Shown here piece by piece: positions 9,103 through 17,976 of a stretch of 64,000 nt of DNA. The stretch's first letter is position 1; the number at the start of each line of letters is the position of its first letter. Origin of the DNA: PALSA-505 sp963702235 (lineage in GTDB: Bacteria > Actinomycetota > Actinomycetes > Streptosporangiales > Streptosporangiaceae); assembly GCA_963702235.1 (NCBI GenBank), contig CAVPBZ010000007.1:310001-374000 (forward strand), in the 5' to 3' direction. The notes under the pieces are model-generated. The model saw nothing but the letters and a program-made list of their open reading frames with translations. It did no database searches and had not been told where the DNA came from. Both the position numbers and the translations under genes were made by a program.

Positions 9103-11031
9103 TCACGTCGTAACCGTGACCTGGGCCCGGGCAGCCCGGACCGCGGCCGTGAGCGTGTCGATGTCGAAGGCGCCGTGATGCCGCTTCCCGTTGATGAAGA
9201 AGGTGGGTGTGCCGGACACCCCGCTGAGGTCGGCGGAGTCCACGTCCTCGGCCACCCGCGCCGCGCCGGCGTGCTTCTTCAGGTCGCTGGTGAACTGCTT
9301 GGTGTTGAGCTGGAGGTCTCCGGCGTAGCGGACCAGGTCCGCGGGCCGCAGCGCGCCCTGGTGGTCGAGCAGGACGTCGTGCATGCCCCAGAACGCGCCC
9401 TGCCTGGCCGCCGCCTCCGCGCCCTCGGCCGCGAGCTGGGCGTGGGGGTGGACGTCGTTGAGCGGCAGGTGCCGCCACACGTAGCGGACGTCGCCGTAAT
9501 CGCCGAGCAGCTCGCGGACCACGGGCTCGGCCTGGCCGCAGTAGGGGCACTCGAAGTCGCCGTACTCCACCATCGTGACCGGCGATTTCTTCGGGCCGCG
9601 GATGTGGTCCCGCTCCGGGTCCACCGGCACGACCAGGTCGGTGATGACCTGCGAGGTGCCGAGCAGGGCGCGGATCCGCAGCGGCGTGGGCAGCAGTGCG
9701 GCCAGCCGGAACACGATCCAGGTGAGGGCGGAGGCGGCGAGCGCCGCGGACAGGATCCCGACCTTCGCCTCCTCCAGTTGCGCGCCGCGGAAGGCGAGCG
9801 ACGCGATCAGCAGCGACACGGTGAACCCGATGCCGCCGATGGCGCCGGCGCCCGCGACGGCAGCCCAGCCGATCGGCGGCCGGAGCCGCCCGCGGCTGAC
9901 CCGGGTGATGAGCCACGCGGCGCCGGTGGTTCCGGCGGGCTTGCCGACGACGTAGCCGACCAGGATCCCCAGCGTGACAGGCGAGGTGAACGCGCGGCCC
10001 AGGAAGCTGCCGCTGATCGCCACGCCGGCGTTAGACAGCGCGAACAGCGGGACGATGACGTAACTCGTCGCCGGGTGATACAGCTGCTGCAGCCGGTCGT
10101 TGGGCGACAGTGCGGTCCTGACTCCCTCGCGGGCCGCGCTGGCGAGCTCGGGCGTCGGCTGCTCGCGGAACAGCCGGAACAGATCCGAGGCCCGCTCCAG
10201 GTCGCTCCGCGCCGCCGGCCAGGCGTAGGTCATCAGCCCCATCACGAGGCCGACCAGCACCGGGTCGACGCCGGACTTGAAGATCGCGATCCATGACGCC
10301 ACCCCCAGCACCGCGTGCGCCAGGCCGTAGCGGACGCCCGCCACCCGCAGGCCGTACATCAGGCCGAGAATCGCCAGCCCGGTCAGCAGCGCAACCAGGT
10401 GGACGTGGCCGCTGTAGACGATGGCGATGACCGCGATGCCGGCAAGATCATCGACGACGGAGAACGTCAGCAGATAGGTGCGGACCCGGTCCGGCAGGCG
10501 CCTGCCGACCAGCGCGAGCATGCCGAGCGCGAACGCGGTGTCGGTGGACATCGTCGTGCCCCACCCGTGTACGGACGGGCGGCCGGCATTGATCAGGACG
10601 TAGCTGGCGATCGGCACGATCATCCCGCCGAGGCCGATCAGCACCGGCAGCGCGAGCCGGCTGCGCTGGCGCAGCTCGCCCATGTCGAACTCGCGGCGGG
10701 CTTCGAGGCCCGCCACCAGGAAGAAGAACACCATCAGCCCGGAATTGACCCAGCCGCCCAGATCCTGGGACACGCCAGAGCCGCCGACCGTGACGGCCAC
10801 CCGGGTCCGCCACACCGCCGCATACGACGCCGGGCCGGCGTTCGCCCAGACGAGTGCGATCACCGTCGCGGCGAGGAGCACCGCGGCGCTGCCGGTCTCG
10901 GTGCGCAGGAACTGCCGCAGCGGCGTCTGCAGGCTCCGTGCCCACGCGGTCCGCCCGGAGAACCCCGGCGGAGCCGGCTCGGATTCAGGCACGCCCGGAT
11001 TCCCCGGCGACGCCGGCCCGGATTCGGTCAC
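9103..11031 (-). CDS. nhaA: NhaA-type Na+/H+ antiporter fused to a DsbA/thioredoxin-like domain
   Basis: 642 aa. Residues about 30-430 are an NhaA antiporter with the family segments VFFFLVAGLEARREFDMGEL, AFALGMLALVGRRLPDRVRTYLLTFSVVDDLAGI (the two transport Asp of NhaA lie in VVDDLAG) and GGIGFTVSLLIA. Residues about 460-640 are a thioredoxin-fold domain (VEYGDFECPYCGQAEPVV, SGVSGTPTFFINGKRHHGA) with a CPYC redox motif and cis-Pro. This fusion is known in actinobacteria. The domain may couple pH/Na+ homeostasis to redox state, but no mechanism is shown. GTG start, 16 bp after the DUF5709 gene. Confidence 0.92.
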   Translation of the reverse strand: MTESGPASPGNPGVPESEPAPPGFSGRTAWARSLQTPLRQFLRTETGSAAVLLAATVIALVWANAGPASYAAVWRTRVAVTVGGSGVSQDLGGWVNSGLMVFFFLVAGLEARREFDMGELRQRSRLALPVLIGLGGMIVPIASYVLINAGRPSVHGWGTTMSTDTAFALGMLALVGRRLPDRVRTYLLTFSVVDDLAGIAVIAIVYSGHVHLVALLTGLAILGLMYGLRVAGVRYGLAHAVLGVASWIAIFKSGVDPVLVGLVMGLMTYAWPAARSDLERASDLFRLFREQPTPELASAAREGVRTALSPNDRLQQLYHPATSYVIVPLFALSNAGVAISGSFLGRAFTSPVTLGILVGYVVGKPAGTTGAAWLITRVSRGRLRPPIGWAAVAGAGAIGGIGFTVSLLIASLAFRGAQLEEAKVGILSAALAASALTWIVFRLAALLPTPLRIRALLGTSQVITDLVVPVDPERDHIRGPKKSPVTMVEYGDFECPYCGQAEPVVRELLGDYGDVRYVWRHLPLNDVHPHAQLAAEGAEAAARQGAFWGMHDVLLDHQGALRPADLVRYAGDLQLNTKQFTSDLKKHAGAARVAEDVDSADLSGVSGTPTFFINGKRHHGAFDIDTLTAAVRAARAQVTVTT

Positions 11032-11047
11032 GCCGGATTCCCGGCGC

Positions 11048-11473
11048 TCAGCCGTCGTCGTCCGCCACGTGGACCGCTGCTTCCTCCGCCCCGGCGGCGC
11101 CGCCGTCGATCCCCACGTCGCGGGCCACCAGGTCGGGCTCGGTGTCGGAATGCGCCCCCTCGTCCCCGGCGACCAGCCGGGCCCTGGGCTCGGCGTCGTC
11201 GCTGGCCAGCGGCGCGTCCCCCGGGCGATCCCCCGCTGCGTACGGGTCGGGCTCCGGCTCTTCCTCGGCGAGTAGCTGGTCCAGCGACTCGCCCTCCCGC
11301 TCCTCCGCCAGCGTGGTGCCGAAGCGCTCTCCCGCCGACCACCGGTCGGCCGGCGCTACCCCGGTGTCCAGCGGGTCGTCACCCGGGTCACCCTCGAGGG
11401 TGTCCGACGCGTCCAGCAGGCCGTCGTCCTCGGCCTCGTTGTCCTCAAGATCGAAGCTCTCGTCGTCGGGCAC
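11048..11473 (-). CDS. DUF5709-type acidic protein
   Basis: 141 aa, GTG start. Very acidic and disordered (MPDDESFDLEDNEAEDD), with the DUF5709-like blocks LLDASDTLEGDPGDDPLDTG, ADRWSAGERFGTT and ESLDQLLAEEEPEPDP, then a C-terminus ending VHVADDDG. The family is common in actinobacteria and has no known function. It lies just upstream of the nhaA fusion gene on the same strand and is probably co-transcribed. No signal peptide or membrane helix is visible. Confidence 0.8.
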   Translation of the reverse strand: MPDDESFDLEDNEAEDDGLLDASDTLEGDPGDDPLDTGVAPADRWSAGERFGTTLAEEREGESLDQLLAEEEPEPDPYAAGDRPGDAPLASDDAEPRARLVAGDEGAHSDTEPDLVARDVGIDGGAAGAEEAAVHVADDDG

Positions 11474-11699
11474 GACGTGCTCACCCTCCCCGGCTGGTCG
11501 GCAGGACTCCGGTCATCGCCCCATCCTCGCAGCCCGCGGATCAGCGCCCGGCAGCGGTGCTGCGTGCGAGCATGGCGGAATGGAGCGGCCAGATACCGGG
11601 AAGCTGTGGAACGCCAGCGCGCCGGCCTGGTCGCCGACACCCGGATCACTCCCTACTTCCTCGTCATCCGGGCGCGAAAGTCCGCGAGCTGAGTCACGG

Positions 11700-11734
11700 G
11701 CGGGCCGGGCAGCGGCGTCCGCTGCCCGGCCCGC
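11700..11734. terminator. Strong hairpin downstream of the TIGR03118 gene
   Basis: Perfect 16-bp inverted repeat (GCGGGCCGGGCAGCGG and its complement) with a three-base CGT loop, 14 bp beyond the stop codon of the minus-strand gene at 11748. There is no T tract, as is common for actinobacterial terminators. Confidence 0.75.
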
Positions 11735-11747
11735 ACTGCCAGCTGAC

Positions 11748-12929
11748 TCAGCCCGCGGTGAGCGTGCCCACCAGGCCGTTGGCGTAGCCCGCCGGCCCGG
11801 CGCTGAACACGACCGACGACGCCCCGCCGAACGCGGAGTTGCCGACCCGGAGCGCCCACAGGCCGTCGATCGCGATCGGCGACCCATTCGTTCCGTAGAG
11901 CGGGCCCTGGAACTGACCGGTCGCCGCGTTGAACGCGTTGATCCAGCCGTTCCCGAGGTTCCCGACCAGCAGGTCGCCGCCGAACGGGCCGAACCCCTTC
12001 GGGGCGATGGCCAGGCCCCACGGCTCGTTCAGCGGGCTACCGGAGCCGCCCGAGACGAGGTGGTGCAGGAGCTTGCCGTTGACGCTGTAGACATCGACGA
12101 AGCCCCGCCCAGCGCCGGGGACCACATCAGTCTTCTTCGCGTTCTGCTTGCCGTAGCTCACATAGATCTTGTTGCCCAGGTTCTGGATCCCGAACGGGGC
12201 GAACCCGGCCGGGATCGCCGGGTCCTTGAACTCGGTCGGCGTGGCCAGCGGGGCGAAGTTGTGATTGAAGACATCGACGGTGGCGTTATGCACGTCAGCC
12301 GCGAACAGCTCGGGGCCGGCCGCCGGCGTTGTGGCTATGGCCAGGCCCTTGAACACCGCGCCTGCCATGGTCTTGCCCCCCGGGCCGCCGGTCGGGCTGT
12401 CCTCGGTCACGAACGAGGCGCCCCCGTTCCAGGCGGCGATCTCGCCCGGTGACTGGGTCGAGCCGATCGAGTCCGTGGCCACGATGAAGACCGCCGGGCT
12501 GCCGGTGGCGCCGCCCACCGGGAACGCTGCGGAGGCGGTGTTGAAGACCTGGCCGGTCGGGTTGCCGCCCGGCACCGGCACGGTGAGATCCAGCGCAACG
12601 GCACTGCCCTTGATCCCGCCGCTGTAGACGCTGGCGAACCCGGAGTTGTTGTCCGACACCCACAGCGGCGAGGTCGGGCTGGACGTCAGGCCCCAGGCGT
12701 TGGTCAGGTTGGGGTCAACGAGCTTGGCCCCGAACGTGGCGTTGTTGGCGATCAGGTTGGTCTGCTTGAACTTGTTCGGCAGGACCGTCCCTGCCATGGA
12801 AGGCGCCGCGGCGGCCACCAGTCCGGCCGCCGCCACGAGCACCACGGCACCGGACTGCCATCTCCTCCCGCGGGCCGGTTCCCTGGTGCCGTTCCGGTGT
12901 TTGGGCATGGCGAACAGAGCATGGCGCAT
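11748..12929 (-). CDS. TIGR03118-family exported protein
   Basis: 393-aa secreted protein. The ATG at 12929 has AGGGG upstream, and a basic N-region is followed by a hydrophobic core and a signal-peptidase-like site (VVLVAAAGLVAAAAPSMAG). The mature part has the family pattern FKQTNLIANNATFGAKLVDP, NAWGLTSSPTSPLWVSDNNS and VSYGKQNAKKTDVVPGAGRG, as expected for a beta-propeller-like fold with six blades. The longer open frame to 13082 is not similar to the family. Function is unknown. It is divergent from the VOC gene, and a strong terminator follows. Confidence 0.88.
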   Translation of the reverse strand: MRHALFAMPKHRNGTREPARGRRWQSGAVVLVAAAGLVAAAAPSMAGTVLPNKFKQTNLIANNATFGAKLVDPNLTNAWGLTSSPTSPLWVSDNNSGFASVYSGGIKGSAVALDLTVPVPGGNPTGQVFNTASAAFPVGGATGSPAVFIVATDSIGSTQSPGEIAAWNGGASFVTEDSPTGGPGGKTMAGAVFKGLAIATTPAAGPELFAADVHNATVDVFNHNFAPLATPTEFKDPAIPAGFAPFGIQNLGNKIYVSYGKQNAKKTDVVPGAGRGFVDVYSVNGKLLHHLVSGGSGSPLNEPWGLAIAPKGFGPFGGDLLVGNLGNGWINAFNAATGQFQGPLYGTNGSPIAIDGLWALRVGNSAFGGASSVVFSAGPAGYANGLVGTLTAG

Positions 12930-13080
12930 AGAGGTTTCCCCTCGTCGTCGGGCAAGGCCGGCGAGCAGCCCGCTGGGCGGGGTCCGCGGACGGGCTCGGC
13001 CACCAGGTACACGGATGGCGCGGCCGTCAGGTTCAAACGCTCCCGGGTGAACTGTCAGATGCGCCCGGTAGCCTCCAGCC

Positions 13081-13461
13081 ATGCTCGATCACATCGGTGT
13101 TCAGGTGGCTGACGTCGAGGCGTCGCTCACCTTCTACCTCAATAGCTTCGGCCCGATCGGGATGCGCGAGGCCATGCGCTTTCCGATGGGCGACACCTTC
13201 GTCGTCGGCCTGGGCGGCCCCGACGGCATCCCCTCGTTCTGGCTCAGCCCGGCGGCAGGCGCCGAGGCCCGCGAGCTCCACCTCGCCTTCAGCGCCGCCG
13301 ACCGGCAAGCCGTCGATGCGGTCCATGCCGCCGCTCGGGCGGCGGGCGGGGAGGTGCTGCATGCCCCGCGGGAGTGGCCCGAGTACCACCCCGGCTACTA
13401 CGGGGTGTTCCTGCGCGACCTCGACGGCCACAACGTCGAGGCCGTGTATCACGGCACCTAG
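13081..13461 (+). CDS. VOC-superfamily (glyoxalase/bleomycin-resistance-like) protein
   Basis: 126 aa, one full VOC domain made of two beta-alpha-beta-beta-beta modules. Candidate metal ligands are His4 (MLDHIGVQVAD), a His in ARELHLAFSA, and the Glu in the C-terminal LRDLDGHNVEAVYHGT. The N-terminus fits glyoxalase-like proteins (VEASLTFYLNSFGPIG). It probably acts on a small electrophile or antibiotic, but the substrate is unknown. Its ATG lies just before the upstream region of the divergent TIGR03118 gene. Confidence 0.88.
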   Translation: MLDHIGVQVADVEASLTFYLNSFGPIGMREAMRFPMGDTFVVGLGGPDGIPSFWLSPAAGAEARELHLAFSAADRQAVDAVHAAARAAGGEVLHAPREWPEYHPGYYGVFLRDLDGHNVEAVYHGT

Positions 13462-13479
13462 CAGCCGCGAACCGGCTGC
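13461..13479. terminator. Short hairpin after the VOC gene
   Basis: GCAGCCG-CGAAC-CGGCTGC, seven-base arms directly at the VOC stop codon. Weak and without a T tract, it could stop plus-strand transcription before the convergent secreted-protein gene. Confidence 0.35.
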
Positions 13480-13556
13480 GTGACGCTCGCCCGGGACAGC
13501 CGTGCGCCCCGCGGCACGATGAGTGACGCGGGGCGGCGGGCGGCCGGGTGCTGCTG

Positions 13557-14552
13557 TTAGCAGACGGCTGCGGCGTGGAAGGACTGGCTGTTCAGGTTGC
13601 CCCCGAAAGCGAGAAGGTCGCGAACCTGGATCCCGGCGGTGTTGCTGGCCGGGCCGGGGACGACCTCGACGGTCGCCGGGGTGTAGGGGACGCTGGTGTT
13701 GACGGACCCGCGGGTGGCCACAGTGGCGCAGGCCGACAGGTCCTTGTTCGTCACGAGCGCGTACTGGCCGGTCGAGGACAGGTACGAGCTGGTCAGGGCC
13801 GATCCGCGGGTGGCGAGACCGGTAGCCCCGACGACCGCGACATGGGTGCTGGCCGCGCCGGGGCAGATCACCGCGAGGTGGAAGGGAATGCCGGCGCTCA
13901 GGCCGCCGCCGGTGTTCTTGGTCTCGATGTACACCTGGTCGGGATTGCTGGACGAGCCGGTGTAGACCCCATTGGGGTTGTACACCAGGGCGTTGCCGGG
14001 GTCACCCACAGTCGCCAGGTAGGCGCAGCTTTTCACCGACGCCGGGAAGGTCACGTCATACCGGCCGATGCCGAGGCTGGAGAGGGTCACGCCTGAGCTG
14101 GAACGCACCAGGTTGCCGGAGTAGCCGACGACCGCATAGGACGAGCCCGGCTGGCCGCAGTCCACCACGAGGTTGAACGGCCCGTCGGTGAGCCCGCCGC
14201 CCTGGTTCTTGGTCTCGACGTAGACGCCGTCCGGGCTGGCGTGACCGCCGGCGGTGTAGGCCTGCAGCGCCTGGGAGTAAGCGTTGATCGTCGTGGCCAC
14301 GTAGGCGCAGCCCGACACGTCCTGGGAGAACGTGACCTCATACTGGCCGGTGCCGAGGTGGGAGACGCCCGTGACGCCGCCACCCGCGGTCAGGGTGCCG
14401 CTCTGCGTCACGCTGGCGAACAGGTTGCCGCTGCTGCTGGCCGGTGCCTGGGCGGCGCTCGCGATCCCCGCCCAGCTGGCGCCGGCCGCCGCGGTAACCG
14501 CGGTGACCGCCAGCAGACGGCGGCTCATCCTGGAGAACATGGTGGTGCGCAT
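13557..14552 (-). CDS. Exported protein with three tandem beta-rich repeats
   Basis: 331 aa from the ATG at 14552. Signal peptide MSRRLLAVTAVTAAAGASW to IASAAQA. The mature protein is three repeats of about 95 residues. Each starts with a shape like VSHLGTGQYEVTFSQDVSGC, has C-A-Y-(V/L)-A-T, then VYVETKNQGGGL or VYIETKNTGGGLS, and ends in a Cys (LVVDCG, LAVICPG, HAAAVC). Two Cys per repeat suggest one disulfide each. Related repeats occur in uncharacterised actinobacterial secreted proteins. There is no enzyme motif, so a binding or structural role is more likely. The upstream extension to 14792 lacks a signal peptide and is not used. Confidence 0.85.
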   Translation of the reverse strand: MRTTMFSRMSRRLLAVTAVTAAAGASWAGIASAAQAPASSSGNLFASVTQSGTLTAGGGVTGVSHLGTGQYEVTFSQDVSGCAYVATTINAYSQALQAYTAGGHASPDGVYVETKNQGGGLTDGPFNLVVDCGQPGSSYAVVGYSGNLVRSSSGVTLSSLGIGRYDVTFPASVKSCAYLATVGDPGNALVYNPNGVYTGSSSNPDQVYIETKNTGGGLSAGIPFHLAVICPGAASTHVAVVGATGLATRGSALTSSYLSSTGQYALVTNKDLSACATVATRGSVNTSVPYTPATVEVVPGPASNTAGIQVRDLLAFGGNLNSQSFHAAAVC

Positions 14553-14840
14553 GGTGCGATCCCTTCGGCTGGTGCTGCTGCCCCGCTGGGCCGTCTGGTG
14601 AGGCGGCTGGAGCAGCGGCGTGATGACGTTCAGGCTGCTAGAAGCCCGCGGCCACCACATCGGCGATACGTCGTATCCGGCCCTGCGGGAATTGACTATG
14701 CGGGGCTGGCCAGCGCGGCGGCGCTCCGGCACAGCGGCGGTACTGCGGATGGCGGCGGTGCCGCCGCCATGCGCGGCCGGGCACGAGCACATTCAGGCCA
14801 CCCGGCAGCACGGGCCACCCGGCAGCGCGGGCTGGTGACG

Positions 14841-15455
14841 TCAGCCGGCGCGGACCCGCAGGCCGTCGAAGGCGATCTTGCACACCGCGTCGGCGAGTTC
14901 GCCTGGTGCGGTTCCCCGGCGCGGCCGGTACCACTCGATCAGGGAGTTGACCAGCCCGAACAGCAGCTTGGCCGTGACCGCCGGGTCAATGTCGGGCCGG
15001 AGGTCGCCCTCCGCGGCCGCCTGCTTGACCAGCTCCGCGGCGAACCGGTCGAACTCCCGCCGGCGGGCCAGCGCGTCACGCTCGGCCCTGGTGTTGCCGT
15101 GCACGTGCAGGAGCAGGGTGACGAACGGCCGCCGGTCGGCCAGCACGGCGACGCTGCCGCGGACGAGGCGCTCGAGCCGGTCGATCGCCGGGCCGGGCGT
15201 GCCCTCCGCCTCGCGCGCGACCTCGAACAGCCCGTCGAGCGCGCGGTTCGTCGCCAGCCGCAGCAGCTCTTCCTTGCTCGGCACATGGTGGTAGATCGCC
15301 GATTTCGTGATGCCGAGCTTGCGGGACAGGTCCTCCATGCTCGTGCCGTCGTAGCCGCGCTCGTTGAACAGCTTGACCGCCGTCTGCAGCAGCGACTCCA
15401 GGTCGTGCCCGGGCCGGCCCCGGCGCGCGGGCCTGGCGGGCGGCGGGCCGGTCAT
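14841..15455 (-). CDS. paaR: TetR-family regulator, probable PaaR-like repressor of phenylacetate genes
   Basis: 204 aa. The N-terminal TetR HTH is at about residues 20-65 (LLQTAVKLFNERGYDGTSME, LSRKLGITKSAIYHHVPSKE), followed by a helical ligand domain. The ATG overlaps the paaK stop (ATGA), so it is the third gene of paaI-paaK-tetR. In other actinobacteria PaaR is a TetR protein that is released from DNA by phenylacetyl-CoA, the PaaK product. Dyads like its known operator lie before paaI, paaZ and more weakly bkdA. Inferred from gene context plus operator similarity; direct orthology is not proven. Confidence 0.82.
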   Translation of the reverse strand: MTGPPPARPARRGRPGHDLESLLQTAVKLFNERGYDGTSMEDLSRKLGITKSAIYHHVPSKEELLRLATNRALDGLFEVAREAEGTPGPAIDRLERLVRGSVAVLADRRPFVTLLLHVHGNTRAERDALARRREFDRFAAELVKQAAAEGDLRPDIDPAVTAKLLFGLVNSLIEWYRPRRGTAPGELADAVCKIAFDGLRVRAG

Positions 15456-16753
15456 CCCCGCGGGCGCTCGTCGATCACCCGGCGCAGCTTCCCGGTCGAT
15501 CGCTCCAGCGAGCCCGGCTCCACCACCCGCACGTCCACGGTGACGCCGACGCCGTCCTTGACGCCGCGGATGACCTGCGCGGCCGCCTCCTCGCGGCGCT
15601 GCGCGGAGGTCCCGGCCGCCGCCTCGGCCAGCACGGTCAGGTGGTCCATCCGGTCCCGCCGGGTCAGCCGGAGCTGGAAGTGCGGCGCGAGCCCGGCCGT
15701 GCGCAGGACGATCTCCTCGATCTGGGTGGGAAACACGTTCACCCCGCGCAGGATGATCATGTCGTCGCTGCGGCCGGTGACCTTCTCCATCCGCCGGAAG
15801 ACCGGCCGGGCGGTGCCCGGCAGCAGCCGGGTCAGATCCCGGGTCCGGTACCGGATGACCGGCATCGCCTGCCTCGTCAGGGACGTGAACACGAGCTCGC
15901 CCTGCTCGCCCTCCGCCGCGACAGCGTGCCCCGCCGGGTCGATGACCTCGGGGTAGAAGTGGTCCTCCCAGATGTGCAGGCCGTCCTTGGTCTCGACGCA
16001 TTCCTGCGCGACGCCCGGCCCCATCACCTCGGACAGGCCGTAGATGTCAACGGCGTCCAGGCCGGCCCGCTGCTCGATCTCCGCGCGCATCGCCTCGGTC
16101 CACGGCTCGGCGCCGAAGATGCCCACCCGCAGCGACGACGCCGCCGGGTCGATGCCCTGCCGCTCGAACTCGTCGAGAAGCGTGAGCATGTAGGTCGGCG
16201 TGACCATGATGATCTCCGGCCGGAGGTCGTTGATCAGCCGGACCTGGCGCGCGGTCATGCCGCCGGACGCGGGGATGACCGTGCAGCCGAGCCGCTCGGC
16301 GCCGTAGTGCGCGCCGAGCCCGCCGGTGAACAGGCCGTAGCCGTACGCGACGTGTACCTTGTCGCCCGGCCGGCCCCCGGCCGCCCGGATCGACCTGGCC
16401 ACCAGGTCCGCCCAGATGTCCAGATCCCGCCGGGTGTAAGCCACGACGGTGGGCGTGCCGGTCGTCCCGCTGGAGGCGTGCAGCCGGCTGACCTCGTGCT
16501 GCGGCACGGCCAGCATGCCGAACGGGTAGTTGGCGCGCAGGTCGTCCTTGCTGGTCAGCGGGAACCTGGCCAGGTCGGCCAGGCTCGCGCAGTCGCCCGG
16601 GTGCAGCCCCGCGGCGTCGAACGCCTTCCGGTAGAACGGCACGTTCTCGTACGCGTGCCGCAGCGTCCACTGCAGACTCTCCAGCTGCCATGCGCGCAGC
16701 TCGTCCGCGCTGGCCGGCTCGCTGCCGCCGACCGGGTCGCGGGTCGCGGTCAT
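15452..16753 (-). CDS. paaK: Phenylacetate-CoA ligase
   Basis: 433 aa. AMP-forming enzyme: phenylacetate + ATP + CoA to phenylacetyl-CoA, the first step of the aerobic hybrid pathway. Visible: ESLQWTLRHAYENVPFYRKA, the P-loop-like LHASSGTTGTPTVVAYT, YGLSEVMGPGVAQEC, and the C-terminal hinge SDDMIILRGVNVFPTQIEEI with a final Lys in ERSTGKLRRV. Full length for the family. It overlaps paaI by 4 bp upstream and the tetR gene by 4 bp downstream, so translation is coupled. Cytoplasmic; probably induced when phenylacetyl-CoA releases the repressor. Confidence 0.96.
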   Translation of the reverse strand: MTATRDPVGGSEPASADELRAWQLESLQWTLRHAYENVPFYRKAFDAAGLHPGDCASLADLARFPLTSKDDLRANYPFGMLAVPQHEVSRLHASSGTTGTPTVVAYTRRDLDIWADLVARSIRAAGGRPGDKVHVAYGYGLFTGGLGAHYGAERLGCTVIPASGGMTARQVRLINDLRPEIIMVTPTYMLTLLDEFERQGIDPAASSLRVGIFGAEPWTEAMRAEIEQRAGLDAVDIYGLSEVMGPGVAQECVETKDGLHIWEDHFYPEVIDPAGHAVAAEGEQGELVFTSLTRQAMPVIRYRTRDLTRLLPGTARPVFRRMEKVTGRSDDMIILRGVNVFPTQIEEIVLRTAGLAPHFQLRLTRRDRMDHLTVLAEAAAGTSAQRREEAAAQVIRGVKDGVGVTVDVRVVEPGSLERSTGKLRRVIDERPRG

Positions 16754-17250
16754 CGCGGTTCCCCCCTCCCGCCGGTCAGCTCACCGTTCCCGCCGGCCGG
16801 CTCAGCCGTCCCGCTGGCCGGCTCGCCCTTCGCGCCGATCGTGCGGCTCCGGCCGCGGAACTCCGCCACTGTCACCTGACCGCTGGGCCCCTCGCGGTAC
16901 ACGGTCACGTCGTAGATGCCGTTCCGGCCGTAGCGCGTCCGCTCGGACGCGACCGCGGTCAGCTCGTCGTGCAGGCGCGCCGGGGCGACGAAGGAGATGT
17001 CGGCGCCGGCCGCCACCGTCACCGGCCCGTGGCTGTTGCAGGCGCACCCGAACGCGGTGTCGGCCAGCAGGAACAGGTACCCGCCGTGCATCATCTGGTG
17101 ACCGTTGAGCATCGCCGCGGTGACCCGCATCCGGGCCGTCGCGGTACCCGCCTCGGTCTCGACCAGGTCGATGCCCAGCGCGCGCGAGGCGGCGTCGGCC
17201 TCGAACATCTCGCGCGCGGCGTTGCGGCCGCCGCCGACGGCCTGGGTCAT
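16750..17250 (-). CDS. paaI: PaaI-type hotdog thioesterase
   Basis: 166 aa. Hydroxyphenylacetyl-CoA thioesterase of the hotdog fold, which hydrolyses dead-end CoA esters and frees CoA. Family motif NGHQMMHGGYLFLLADTAF, with the helix Asp and the GHGG-like HGG, then GADISFVAPARLHDELTAVA. The C-terminal 30 residues are a low-complexity Gly/Glu tail. First gene of the paaI-paaK-tetR operon. A PaaR-like dyad covers 15-42 bp upstream of the ATG, overlapping the expected promoter. Confidence 0.93.
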   Translation of the reverse strand: MTQAVGGGRNAAREMFEADAASRALGIDLVETEAGTATARMRVTAAMLNGHQMMHGGYLFLLADTAFGCACNSHGPVTVAAGADISFVAPARLHDELTAVASERTRYGRNGIYDVTVYREGPSGQVTVAEFRGRSRTIGAKGEPASGTAEPAGGNGELTGGRGEPR

Positions 17251-17264
17251 CGGGCTGCTCCTCG

Positions 17265-17292
17265 ATTACTGACCGAATGGACGGTTAATAAT
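17265..17292. promoter_or_regulatory. PaaR-like operator upstream of paaI
   Basis: Imperfect palindrome ATTACTGACCG - AATGGA - CGGTTAATAAT; arms match at 9 of 11 positions. Fifteen of 22 positions agree with the dyad before paaZ when aligned without gaps. It fits the actinobacterial PaaR pattern as I recall it (ACT-N-ACCG-NN-CG-NN-CGGT), with one core mismatch. It sits 15 bp before paaI and also in the region shared with the divergent Lrp gene. Confidence 0.68.
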
Positions 17293-17427
17293 GCTGGTGC
17301 AAGTAAAGAGCCGGGCCGCCCGGCTGTCAAGGCAGCCGTGCCGCGCCAAGGCCCCGGGTCCGGACCATCTGTCCACCACCAGGCCGCAGTTGCAGACGAA
17401 TGGCCATGGCCGGGGTAGCTTGGCGTC

Positions 17428-17976
17428 ATGACGTCCAGGCCCGGTGACGACGAAGGGCCCGCGGCTGAGCTGCCGTCGCTCGACGACACGGACCGGGCCA
17501 TCGTGGCGGTGCTGCGCGAGGACGGGCGCATCTCCATCCGTGCCCTGGCCGCCCGGCTGCACATGTCCCGGGCCAGCGCCTACCTGCGCGTCCAGCGGCT
17601 GGAGGAGGCCGGGGTGATCACCGGCTACACCGCCAGGGTGGACCCGCGGCGGTACGGCTACGGCCTGTCGGCGTACGTGCACCTCAAGATCGCCCAGCCG
17701 GCCTGGAAGCAGCTGCGCGACAAGCTCATGACGATCCCCGAGGTCGAGCACGCCGCGCTGGTGTCGGGGGACAGCGACATCGTCCTGCTGGTCCGGACCC
17801 GCGACACCACCGCGCTGCGCGACCTGGTGCTCAACAGCTTCCAGAACATGCCCGAGGTGCTGTCCACCCAGACCGTGCTGATCTTCGATGACCTCGCCCA
17901 GGTCCCCGCGACGCCGCGGTCCCGGCCTACAGGTGCCGCAGGGCCTTCGGCGGAGACTCCACGCAGTCGGCGATGA
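17428..17976 (+). CDS. bkdR: Lrp/AsnC-family regulator (BkdR-like)
   Basis: 182 aa. HTH of the AsnC type (LDDTDRAIVAVLREDGRISI, AARLHMSRASAYLRVQRLEE), then a RAM domain (YGYGLSAYVHLKIAQPAWKQ, HAALVSGDSDIVLLVRTRDT). The protein ends in a basic Pro/Arg tail. In streptomycetes an Lrp protein named BkdR represses the bkd operon. Here the gene is convergent with bkdC (50-bp overlap), so the name rests on context. It is divergent from paaI across 177 bp and could also regulate that gene. Ligand is probably a branched-chain or aromatic amino acid. Confidence 0.85.
   Translation: MTSRPGDDEGPAAELPSLDDTDRAIVAVLREDGRISIRALAARLHMSRASAYLRVQRLEEAGVITGYTARVDPRRYGYGLSAYVHLKIAQPAWKQLRDKLMTIPEVEHAALVSGDSDIVLLVRTRDTTALRDLVLNSFQNMPEVLSTQTVLIFDDLAQVPATPRSRPTGAAGPSAETPRSRR

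Noticed and set aside
7818..9113. 431-codon plus-strand frame opposite the MFS gene
   Set aside because: Low-complexity Gly/Arg/Gln text, antisense to clear MFS helices.
11477..11692. 71-codon plus-strand frame between DUF5709 and TIGR03118 genes
   Set aside because: No family pattern and no ribosome site; part is antisense to promoter sequence.
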